Assembly (NCBI RefSeq): GCF_000831385.1
Contig: NZ_AP014548.1
Location: 2,223,779 to 2,287,778, forward strand
Source of the DNA: Nonlabens marinus S1-08
GTDB lineage: Bacteria > Bacteroidota > Bacteroidia > Flavobacteriales > Flavobacteriaceae
Direction: 5' to 3'
DNA length: 64,000 nt
Shown: positions 28,336-35,280 of the stretch, piece after piece
Numbering within the stretch: position 1 is the first letter of the stretch
How the letters are laid out: the number at the start of each line of letters is the position of its first letter
The notes under the pieces: model-generated
Database searches by the model: none
The model's input: the letters and a program-made list of their open reading frames with translations, nothing else
What the model was told of the DNA's origin: nothing
Made by a program: the position numbers and the translations under genes

Positions 28336-28761
28336 TTATTTCTTCACCACCAACTCAATGCGATCCTCCTTGATCAAAACCATCTTTTGCTTGTAAAGGT
28401 TTCCAACGGCTTTTTTAAAGGATTTTTTACTCATGTTGAAATGGAAACGCACAGAATCTGGAGAACTCTTATCAGTAACTAAAATATATCCTTGCGGACT
28501 TTCTCTAAGTGCATCTAGAATGGTCTGGGAGTCAGTCTCAATGACGTTAAGATAGCCTTGTGGCCTTAGAGAAACATCAATTTTCCCGTCCTCACGTATG
28601 TTTTTGATAAACCCGATGCCTTCCATATTCTCTTCCAGCTCGATATAAACATCGTCATGATAAAGCAATCCTTCAAATTCATTTTCTATAAGCACCGTAA
28701 AACCTAGCGGCGTTTCTTTTTCAATGATAAGGTGTACTTTATCTCCTACTTTTAAATTCAT
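28336..28761 (-). CDS. CvfB-like RNA-binding protein (S1 plus winged helix), short form
   Basis: 141 residues. The first 65 residues form an S1/OB-type domain (LKVGDKVHLIIEKETPLGF, ENEFEGLLYHDDVY, GKIDVSLRPQGY) and the last 60 look like the winged helix of CvfB (YILVTDKSSPDSVRFHFNMS, KKAVGNLYKQKMVLI). Full CvfB has about 280 residues and three or four OB domains; here only the last OB domain and the winged helix are present. Such short forms are usual in Flavobacteriia. Role: RNA or ribosome-associated regulation, by family. Confidence 0.75.
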   Translation of the reverse strand: MNLKVGDKVHLIIEKETPLGFTVLIENEFEGLLYHDDVYIELEENMEGIGFIKNIREDGKIDVSLRPQGYLNVIETDSQTILDALRESPQGYILVTDKSSPDSVRFHFNMSKKSFKKAVGNLYKQKMVLIKEDRIELVVKK

Positions 28762-29044
28762 GGGATGGTGTATTTATTTTTTTTGAAACCTTGTAAAAAT
28801 ACTGGAAGCCAGAGAGGTATGAACTGGGTTCATTCATCATCACGTGCAAATGCTTTTAAATTTGTTCCTCACGATTTAATTGCGATCACGTTTTTACATC
28901 GGCTATTTCTAGAATGCAATATGAGGATATTTTTAATTTTATGTGGACAATCAGACTCGTAAAATCAAAGACAAAAATAAGACTTTGGAGATGTAAACTT
29001 AGCTTCAAAGTGACTTGGTAAATTTAGATTTTTGCGGCGGTTGA

Positions 29045-29434
29045 CTATTCCTTGTGTTCCCTTTCATCACTACGTTCTACCCAAAGGAAAAACACAAAAC
29101 CTATACCATATAAGCATACATCTATCACGTCAGCCGTATAGCGATCATTAACTTTAGGAAGTAACCATTCAAAGTAAAGGGCATAAACGATGGTAAGGGC
29201 AAAGGCGATCCCAATTGGAATCTGTAGGTTCTGATCACCCTTAATTTGCCTGACTGTATATTGACAAATTTTTAATACAATAGGCATACATAACAAATCA
29301 TTCAGATAGTTATTTACAAGGTTAGGTATATCTATAGAAAGACGTTGGGCTATAAATATCAATAATGCAATCAGCATAAAAACTGGAAAATAAAAACGTT
29401 TAATGGTATAGATAAACATTGGGAAAAATGACAC
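29045..29434 (-). CDS. Four-helix integral membrane protein
   Basis: 129 residues with about four hydrophobic helices (residues 13-30, 45-60, 72-90, 108-122). Contains IPNLVNNYLNDLLCMPIV, a motif I associate with small membrane proteins of Bacteroidota sometimes labelled magnesium citrate transporter, without evidence. It starts 3 bases after the end of the zinc-ribbon membrane gene, so the two probably form one unit. Confidence 0.65.
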   Translation of the reverse strand: MSFFPMFIYTIKRFYFPVFMLIALLIFIAQRLSIDIPNLVNNYLNDLLCMPIVLKICQYTVRQIKGDQNLQIPIGIAFALTIVYALYFEWLLPKVNDRYTADVIDVCLYGIGFVFFLWVERSDEREHKE

Positions 29435-29437
29435 AAT

Positions 29438-29752
29438 TTAGGCTGCTATATATCCGAAAACCAATGCTAAAAAACCACCGATAGCTAATACAATAATCCA
29501 AGTGGTATAAAAAAAACGCGCCAGATATCTGATGATAATGTTATCATGGTTTTTTGCATTTTCTAGAAAAAGCGTAAAGGCGCTTTTAGGTTTGGTGGTG
29601 CTTGAAATCATCTGTTTTTGAACTGCTCGTTCTTTACGTTCTAGTTCACGCTTCAAGGTATTATTGATAAGGGTGCCGCAGACAGGACAATAATCCTTGT
29701 TTAGAGATATTTCACCACAATTGGAACATTTTCTATAGATTGTGTTCGCCAT
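29438..29752 (-). CDS. Zinc-ribbon membrane protein
   Basis: 104 residues. An N-terminal zinc ribbon with CSNCGEISLNKDYCPVCG (four cysteines), a basic middle, and one C-terminal transmembrane helix (TWIIVLAIGGFLALVFGYIA). Same strand and 3 bases before the four-helix protein gene. Function unknown; the ribbon-plus-helix shape is typical of small membrane adaptors. Confidence 0.7.
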   Translation of the reverse strand: MANTIYRKCSNCGEISLNKDYCPVCGTLINNTLKRELERKERAVQKQMISSTTKPKSAFTLFLENAKNHDNIIIRYLARFFYTTWIIVLAIGGFLALVFGYIAA

Positions 29753-30043
29753 ATATGTATTTAAAACAGTGAAGTTGCATCAAAAATGATTTAACTTAAT
29801 GCGAACACCTTTATCAGGAACGCAAAACTCTAATTTAAGGTTTTCTCAGTTTTCAATTGTTTTAAAATAACTGTGATTTCGTTAAGCTTTTCTGAAAGGG
29901 AGAGGGTATAGTCAAAAGCGTACCTGTAAAATGCAAACCGAATTTCTAATAAACCAGCACCGTAAATATTTCTCAATATAAATGTACGAAAGCTAGTTAT
30001 TTCATTGTTCTCAGTTTACCGCCAGCGGTAAAGCTATAATTCA

Positions 30044-30253
30044 AAGCCTTAGATTCAAAATTTCACCCTGACCCCTAGGATCGAGGTAGGAGAGAGAGGA
30101 AGACACCTAGCTACGGCCGTAAGCAATTGGCCTGAACGGTAGGTGTAAGCTCAGAAACGGACTGGCGTTGACCGATGTTCAGCTTAGAGAACAATATAGC
30201 AAAAAGGCGAGAATTTTCGAGAGAAAATTCCGTCGTTATTGCGTTTATACATT
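30044..30253. repeat. Truncated non-coding block plus hairpin, upstream end of the small cassette cluster
   Basis: From about 30044 to 30140 the sequence matches the right part of the non-coding block of the 55-62 kb array (from CCTTAGATTCAAAATTTC to GGCAATTGGCCTGAACGG). After AACG comes a region with an inverted pair GAATTTTC/GAAAATTC and a left arm of the next cassette (GCTACCACAC at 30254). The stretch 29753-30043 holds no gene that I can support. It marks the left boundary of the satellite cluster. Confidence 0.7.
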
Positions 30254-30662
30254 GCTACCACACGTTTTATTTTCCGTGTTTCAATATTAATATTTTTCCA
30301 TTCCACGAATCAAAGACCAACTCAAAAGTTCCACCTTTCATTCCTTTTGGAAGAGTTCCAGTCATTATCCAATAGTCACATATCAAATGAATTTGATATG
30401 GCTTTTCATATTGAATTTTTTCTTTTCCATAAAGTTCGAACAAAATATTTTCCGCGTAGTCGATTGCATTTTCTTTTTTAGGAATCAGAGGCGATTCCAT
30501 TATTTTTCTTTCCGATGTATTTTTCAGAGCGTAATCTAGTAATTGTTCTGCATGTATTAGTTCGTCCGACTTATTTTCAAATTCTTGAGCTTGAAGAATC
30601 GTCGAGATTAAAAATCCGATTATTATTAGTCCTATTTTCATTTTTTCTAATGTGTGATAACG
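30254..30662 (-). mobile_element. Gene cassette: NTF2-like protein
   Basis: Inverted arms GCTACCACAC (30254-30263) and GTGTGATAAC (30653-30662) pair at 8 of 10 positions and bracket a single gene. One arm lies 4 bases past the stop and the other 12 bases before the start. AACGGC follows the right arm, as in the larger array. Confidence 0.6.
30267..30641 (-). CDS. Exported NTF2-fold, immunity-like protein
   Basis: 124 residues with a signal peptide (KIGLIIIGFLISTILQAQ). The mature part reads AENILFELYGKEKIQYEKPY and ends GTFELVFDSWNGKILILKHG, the pattern of the YbbC/YhhH NTF2-fold immunity-like proteins. Function is not proven; some are inhibitors of polymorphic toxins. No toxin gene is adjacent. 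It is carried by a cassette. Confidence 0.6.
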   Translation of the reverse strand: MKIGLIIIGFLISTILQAQEFENKSDELIHAEQLLDYALKNTSERKIMESPLIPKKENAIDYAENILFELYGKEKIQYEKPYQIHLICDYWIMTGTLPKGMKGGTFELVFDSWNGKILILKHGK

Positions 30663-31045
30663 GCAAAGGTATGATGCGTGTGAGGCGTTCCCTCACATTT
30701 GGCTGTTACCTTGACTTATTTTTGTTTTGTTTGATGAAGATAGTTATTAGATCTTGAATTGTAACCTCGCTTGGAGCATCTTGCACCCGACGAGCACAGC
30801 GAATGCACTAGAATAGATCGAAAGTCTTGAAGTTTTGAGGTCTTATGACAGATGGATCATTTGGACAGTGAAAGCATTCGAATTGTCTTGAAATTCAGGC
30901 CTTAGATTCAAAATTTCAACTTGTCTCCGACGAGCGAGGTAGGAGCGAGAGGAAGACACCCAGCTAAGGCCTCTGGTAATTATTGACCTGAACGTCTCGA
31001 CTTTGAGTAGTTGAGAGGGTGTTTACTTGCATTACTTATAGCAAT
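30660..31045. repeat. Non-coding inter-cassette block plus hairpin
   Basis: Starts AACGGCAAAGG and ends near CCTGAACG at 30994, about 335 bases, a shortened relative of the 446-base block in the larger array. It has the same left hairpin GTGAGG/CCCTCAC, GAGCATCTTGCA, and the later CTCCGACGAGCGAGGTAGG region, but lacks the middle part with GCCTGATGCGC. The last 50 bases lead into the cassette arm at 31046. No gene is contained. Confidence 0.75.
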
Positions 31046-31047
31046 CG

Positions 31048-31350
31048 TTAGGCAACGTTTTTATTTCCGTAATGCTTAATTTCGTTCAGTTCTGATTCTT
31101 TAGATTTTTTCTCTTCTTCGATGTCATAATCATCTTGAAGTCCCAGCCAGAACTTGGCAGAATTTCCAAAATATTTACTCAATCGCAAAGCTGTGTCCGC
31201 TGTAATTCGACGGTTTCCTTTTACGATTTCCGAAATTCGAGTTTGCGGAATTTTCAAGTCCTTGGAAAGTCGGTAAGCCGTAATTTCCAATGGCTCAAGA
31301 AACTCATAATTCAGGATTTCTCCAGGATGTACATTTGCTAACTTTTCCAT
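31048..31350 (-). CDS. higA: HigA-type antitoxin
   Basis: 100 residues, HTH XRE type: HPGEILNYEFLEPLEITAYR, SKDLKIPQTRISEIVKGNRR and LRLSKYFGNSAKFWLGLQ are the HigA/VapI signature. It lies 9 bases after the toxin gene, the toxin-first order typical of higBA. Neutralises the toxin and represses the operon in known systems. The stop codon lies within the cassette boundary arm. Confidence 0.9.
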   Translation of the reverse strand: MEKLANVHPGEILNYEFLEPLEITAYRLSKDLKIPQTRISEIVKGNRRITADTALRLSKYFGNSAKFWLGLQDDYDIEEEKKSKESELNEIKHYGNKNVA

Positions 31351-31359
31351 TGTATTTTT

Positions 31360-31641
31360 TTAATGATAATCTATTATTTCGACTTCGCTTGCGTTTCCTT
31401 TATCCCAAATGAAGATAATCCTCCATTGTTTGTTAAGCCGAATGCTATAAAATTCATTTAATTTTCCAGTCAGTTTTTCAAGTCTGTTTGAGGGCGGAAT
31501 TCGCAAATCAGCAATGTCCTGCGAGTTGTTCAACATTCTCAATTTTCGACGTCCAACGTTTTGAACTTCAATCGGCATTTTCTTGACACGTATTCCATTC
31601 CAAATTTGTTCGGTCTCTTTCGATCCAAAGGAAACAACCAT
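31360..31641 (-). CDS. higB: HigB-type (RelE-family) ribosome-dependent mRNA interferase
   Basis: 93 residues, a typical HigB length. Motifs: RKLRMLNNSQDIADLRIPPS, LEKLTGKLNEFYSIRLNKQW and IIFIWDKGNASEVEIIDYH, the RelE-fold core. Cleaves mRNA on ribosomes in characterised relatives. Toxin precedes antitoxin (31048). Starts 13 bases past the cassette arm. Confidence 0.9.
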   Translation of the reverse strand: MVVSFGSKETEQIWNGIRVKKMPIEVQNVGRRKLRMLNNSQDIADLRIPPSNRLEKLTGKLNEFYSIRLNKQWRIIFIWDKGNASEVEIIDYH

Positions 31642-31705
31642 AGGCTCACTTTACGTTACTAACGCGAAAGGTAAGTATAAAGCTTGTTTTTTGCAAATGT
31701 AGGAA

Positions 31706-31920
31706 AAGGCAAATGTATAATTCGTCTGTGGCATTTCCTCACGTTGGGCTGTTACCTTGCCTTAGTTTGAATTTGATTGATGAAGATAGTTAATGTAATT
31801 GAATTGTAGCCTCGCGTTGAGCATTTGGAACGCCTGATGCGCTTTATGCCGTGTTCGTGCCAGTTGGTAGAGGAAGCGATGGCTTATCTAATTACAAACC
31901 TAACTAAAGACTAGGCGTTT
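31706..31920. repeat. Partial non-coding inter-cassette block
   Basis: Matches the left half of the array block: GGCAAATGTATAA, CCTCACGTTGGGCTGTTACC, TGATGAAGATAGTTAATG and the GAGCATTTGGAACGCCTGA part. It stops after GGCGTTTCACAC, at about half length. No gene. Confidence 0.7.
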
Positions 31921-31972
31921 CACACATTTTCCATTCAGGTCAATTCTCTCGTAAGGTCTTTTTATTGATTAG

Positions 31973-32515
31973 TTACTCTATTTCTACAGTTTTGACAACA
32001 TCGTTATATTCTTTTTTCAACTTTTCATTCAGTTTAGTTTTAGATAAAAAATCAATCATAACTATGGCATTTTGATCTTTAACATCCAATATATATCTTG
32101 TGATATAAGGTTGCTCAACCTCGCCGATTTCTCTATAGTTAACCCATGTTACTTGATTATTTTGACTGATTTTTTCCACGCCAAATGTAAAATTACTTGG
32201 TTCGGACACTGAATCTTTTACGATCGCGCCACTCATTAAAGAATACAAGTAAGCTTCAGAATTCTCGTAGGCAATACTTTTTTCAATAAATATCGCGTTA
32301 ACATCGCTATCTTTTTCATTAATAAGGATTTTAATCCTAGGGTCATGCACATATTCCTCGTAAACAAAATCTTTTGAAACCTTAATTATTAATGTATTAT
32401 CATCTAAAGTTATTTCATGCAGCTTTAAGCTATCATTCTTATGGTACGACTGTGAATTACAGGCATATATCGTTAAGTACATAAAGGAAATCAAATATCT
32501 TATAAAAAGTGTCAT
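31973..32515 (-). CDS. Hypothetical lipoprotein in a cassette-like setting
   Basis: 180 residues. The N-terminus MTLFIRYLISFMYLTIYACN is a lipoprotein signal (lipobox IYAC). The mature part is mixed alpha/beta with DFLSKTKLNEKLKKEYNDVV near the end; not recognised. On the right, GTGTGGTAAC (32628-32637) precedes AACGGCAAAAGTATAA, the start of a block. The matching left arm is weak: only GTTAC at 31972, and it covers the stop codon. Likely a cassette with a decayed left site. Confidence 0.6.
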   Translation of the reverse strand: MTLFIRYLISFMYLTIYACNSQSYHKNDSLKLHEITLDDNTLIIKVSKDFVYEEYVHDPRIKILINEKDSDVNAIFIEKSIAYENSEAYLYSLMSGAIVKDSVSEPSNFTFGVEKISQNNQVTWVNYREIGEVEQPYITRYILDVKDQNAIVMIDFLSKTKLNEKLKKEYNDVVKTVEIE

Positions 32516-32627
32516 ATCAGTCTTTTTATTGGTTCCAAGCGGTCAACACCGTTTGAGAGTATATTTTGGATAACTATTATTAGAATGGAAACGGTTATTA
32601 ATTTCTTCAATAATGTTTTTTCCTAAT

Positions 32628-32670
32628 GTGTGGTAACGGCAAAAGTATAAAGCGCGTGAGCCGTCCCTTC
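32628..32670. repeat. Right boundary of the small cassette cluster
   Basis: GTGTGGTAAC followed by AACGGCAAAAGTATAA and CGTGAGCC, the first 35 bases of the non-coding block, cut off directly at the 3' end of the sensor-kinase gene (stop near 32675). Confidence 0.65.
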
Positions 32671-32674
32671 CTTT

Positions 32675-33763
32675 CTACGCGCTCTCTTTTTGTGGAATCG
32701 TAAAATAAAATGTGCTTCCTTCTCCTGGTGTTGATTCTACCCAAATTTTCCCCTCGTGTAAATCAACGATTTTCTTGCAATGTGCCAGGCCTATACCTGT
32801 TCCCTCATAGTGTTTTTCAGTATGCAATCGCTTAAATATACTGAAGATTTCTGAAGGGTTCTCTGTGGATATCCCAATACCGTTGTCTTTCACAGCAAAT
32901 CGCCAGCCATTGTCTTTCTCAGCAGTTATACTTATCACAGGTGTTATACCAGGTTTTACAAACTTGATGGCATTAATGATTAAATTTTGAAAAAGCGAAC
33001 TAAGTTCTGTTTCATAGCCATTTAATGTGGGTAATGTCCCGATTTCTATTTGAGCATCAGTCTCTTTGATGGTAGATTCTAAATCTTGTTCCACGGTTTC
33101 AACGAGCTTTTGACAGTCTATCTGTGTCACTTCTTTCTTGTTTCCAACCGTGCTGTATTCCAACAAGTCGGTAATTAGATTTTTCATTCTACCAATGGAC
33201 TGATTGATGAATTTTAGAAACGTGATCGCATGTTCATCTAGTGTTTCTCCATAATCACTCTCTATCATTTTTACCAGCATGGAAATGTTGCTGAGAGGTG
33301 ATTTTAAATCATGAGATGCGATGTAAGCGAACTCACTTAGCTCCTTATTCTTTTTTTCCAGTTCGTTTTTAGCTTTTTCTAATTCTGTCACGTTTCTAAG
33401 CATTACGTACACGTAATTGTCTTGAATGTGGTGTACAGAACACTCATAAGTACCTGCCACCATATGATTGGAGTACTGTACCAAGCCTAAATTGATGGTT
33501 TCATGTTCCCGAGCCACCTTTCTATAGGTTTCAATAACATACAAGCCTGCTTCATGCGCATAAGCTTCTGGTGCTACCTCCATGATCTTTTTGCCAAAAA
33601 CTTCCTCCTTTGTTTTCCTCATCTCATACAAAAGAACTTTGTTCATGAATACATATTGAATGCTTTCGATGTCATCCAGATCTGTTACTTGAAAAATACC
33701 TACCCCAACGGGCATATCATCAAATGTTTTAGTCAGAATGTCAATGTTTAAAAGGTTATTCAT
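32675..33763 (-). CDS. PAS-domain sensor histidine kinase (cytoplasmic)
   Basis: 362 residues, no membrane helix. PAS-like sensor at about 8-135 (MPVGVGIFQVTDL, MNKVLLYEMRKTKEEVFGKK), a short coiled coil, and a HisKA H-box with SEFAYIASHDLKSPLSNISM, whose His is the phosphorylation site near 153. ATPase boxes: NLIINAIKFV (N), VKDNGIGIS (G1), GTGIGLAHCKKIV (G2). No response regulator is nearby. Orphan kinase at the edge of the small cassette cluster. Confidence 0.9.
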   Translation of the reverse strand: MNNLLNIDILTKTFDDMPVGVGIFQVTDLDDIESIQYVFMNKVLLYEMRKTKEEVFGKKIMEVAPEAYAHEAGLYVIETYRKVAREHETINLGLVQYSNHMVAGTYECSVHHIQDNYVYVMLRNVTELEKAKNELEKKNKELSEFAYIASHDLKSPLSNISMLVKMIESDYGETLDEHAITFLKFINQSIGRMKNLITDLLEYSTVGNKKEVTQIDCQKLVETVEQDLESTIKETDAQIEIGTLPTLNGYETELSSLFQNLIINAIKFVKPGITPVISITAEKDNGWRFAVKDNGIGISTENPSEIFSIFKRLHTEKHYEGTGIGLAHCKKIVDLHEGKIWVESTPGEGSTFYFTIPQKESA

Positions 33764-33906
33764 TCGTAAGCGGATTTTTTAGTACCAGACCCAGTTTCCT
33801 TTTGGGACAGACCTAATTTAAAAATTTAATGACGGTTTTTATAATAAAATTAACAATTCAATGAAATTAATCGGCAAATGGTATGTTAGGTATCGAGATA
33901 CAATAC

Positions 33907-33937
33907 AAAAGCCCATTCTGAAAGGAATGGGCTTTTC
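33907..33937. terminator. Intrinsic terminator
   Basis: Stem AAAAGCCCATTC / GAATGGGCTTTT with a short loop, 20 bases past the amidohydrolase gene (on the - strand). Confidence 0.85.
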
Positions 33938-33957
33938 AAATAGGCTAGGAGAGTGGT

Positions 33958-35280
33958 TTATTTCTCTCGTGAATATTTCTCCATATAACGCTCGTACAAG
34001 TCTTTTTGGCGGGTGTCCAGTGAGATATCACGACCATCAATAAAAGCACGACTCAGCTTGTTAGTTCTCATGTCCAGCGCATTTCCTTCAGATATGAATA
34101 GGGTAGCACTTTTCCCTTGTTCTAGAGAACCATAATCCTTGTCAATACCTAGAATTTTAGCTGGGTTCAAGGTTACCATCATCAAGGCTTTTTCTACATC
34201 CAGGCCAAAACCAGAAACCGTTCCTGCATAAAAAGGAACGTTACGCACCTGGTGTCGCTCCATACTTCCTGAATTCTCTAGGGCTACCATCACCCCAGCA
34301 TCTGCTAATAGTTTTGGAAACTTGTACGGCATGTCATAATCCTCATCATCTCTTGCTGGTAAATCGTGTACACGTCCTGCTAAGACTGGGATTCCTGCGG
34401 CTGCGATATCCTTGGCTACGTCTTGAGCCCCTTGAGCTCCTACCAGTACGATGTTGCTGGTCATGTTGTTCGCTTTCGCGAAAGCGATGACATCAAGAAC
34501 TGCTTTCTCCCCACTTACATGGATGTACATATTAGCTTCACCTGCAAGAACTGGTTGTAATGCCTTCAATTTCAAATCGATTTGATCTGGATTGTCTGTG
34601 CTACCGTAGGCCTTGCCTTTATTTAAAAGCTGTTGTAGTTCCTCAACTTCCTCGTCATAATCTTTACTAGGCTCGATAGGGCCATAGTTGGGCCAGGAAC
34701 CGGATCTTGAAAAGCTACGAGGCCAGTTTACGTGAATACCATCATCGACGCGCACTGCGGCATCCTCCCAGTTCCAGGCATCCATTTGTACCACACTCGA
34801 CTGTCCAGAAACGCGACCACCACGTGGTGTGATCTGGGCGAGAAGAATGCCGTTAGGTCTCATGGTTTCTACCACACGACTTTCTGCATTGTAAGCAATT
34901 AAACTGCGCACATGCGGGTTGTATTCTCCTATCTCGTCCTCGTCATCACTAGCGCCCACTGCATCTACTTCTACCAGTCCTAGAGTGGTGTTAGAAGCAA
35001 TCATTCCAGGGTAAATATGTCTACCACTGGCATCGATCACCTCACCTTTAGGTGCTGTCAATCGTACCGTGGTAGCGTCTGCTATCATTGTCAATTTTCC
35101 ATCCTCAAATTCTATTACAGAATTCTCGATCACCTCTCCATTTCCTAAATGGGCGGTACCGTTTATGATGCGCACTGCTGTCGACTGTGCGGGAGCAGGT
35201 GCTTGCTGTGCCAGGGCGGTAATGCCGAAGAACAGACTTACTAAACTTATATATTTTTTCATGTTCTTCATTTTTACCAT
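33958..35280 (-). CDS. Amidohydrolase-like protein lacking the HxH metal motif
   Basis: 440 residues with a signal peptide (LVSLFFGITALAQQ). Amidohydrolase fold signs: VIDASGRHIYPGMIA, TLNPAKILGIDKDYGSLEQGKSATLFI. The residues after IYPGMIA read SNTTLG where an active enzyme has HxH, so the metal site is probably lost. Overlaps the 989-residue amidohydrolase by 7 bases, and was presumably a paired protein with it. A palindrome copy encodes IAFAKANNM (34471-34486). Exported; role unknown. Confidence 0.8.
   Translation of the reverse strand: MVKMKNMKKYISLVSLFFGITALAQQAPAPAQSTAVRIINGTAHLGNGEVIENSVIEFEDGKLTMIADATTVRLTAPKGEVIDASGRHIYPGMIASNTTLGLVEVDAVGASDDEDEIGEYNPHVRSLIAYNAESRVVETMRPNGILLAQITPRGGRVSGQSSVVQMDAWNWEDAAVRVDDGIHVNWPRSFSRSGSWPNYGPIEPSKDYDEEVEELQQLLNKGKAYGSTDNPDQIDLKLKALQPVLAGEANMYIHVSGEKAVLDVIAFAKANNMTSNIVLVGAQGAQDVAKDIAAAGIPVLAGRVHDLPARDDEDYDMPYKFPKLLADAGVMVALENSGSMERHQVRNVPFYAGTVSGFGLDVEKALMMVTLNPAKILGIDKDYGSLEQGKSATLFISEGNALDMRTNKLSRAFIDGRDISLDTRQKDLYERYMEKYSREK

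Larger units (their letters stand above)
31046..31664 (-). mobile_element. Gene cassette: HigBA-type toxin-antitoxin
   Basis: Arms CGTTAGGCAACG (31046-31057) and CGTTACTAACG (31654-31664) are inverted copies with few mismatches. On the - strand the right arm lies 13 bases before the toxin start; the left arm contains the antitoxin stop. GTTAGGC/GCCTAAC matches the integron consensus GTTRRRY/RYYYAAC exactly. Confidence 0.7.

Noticed and set aside
30175..30757. Small + strand frames opposite the NTF2-like gene
   Set aside because: They are shadows of the - strand gene and have no motif.
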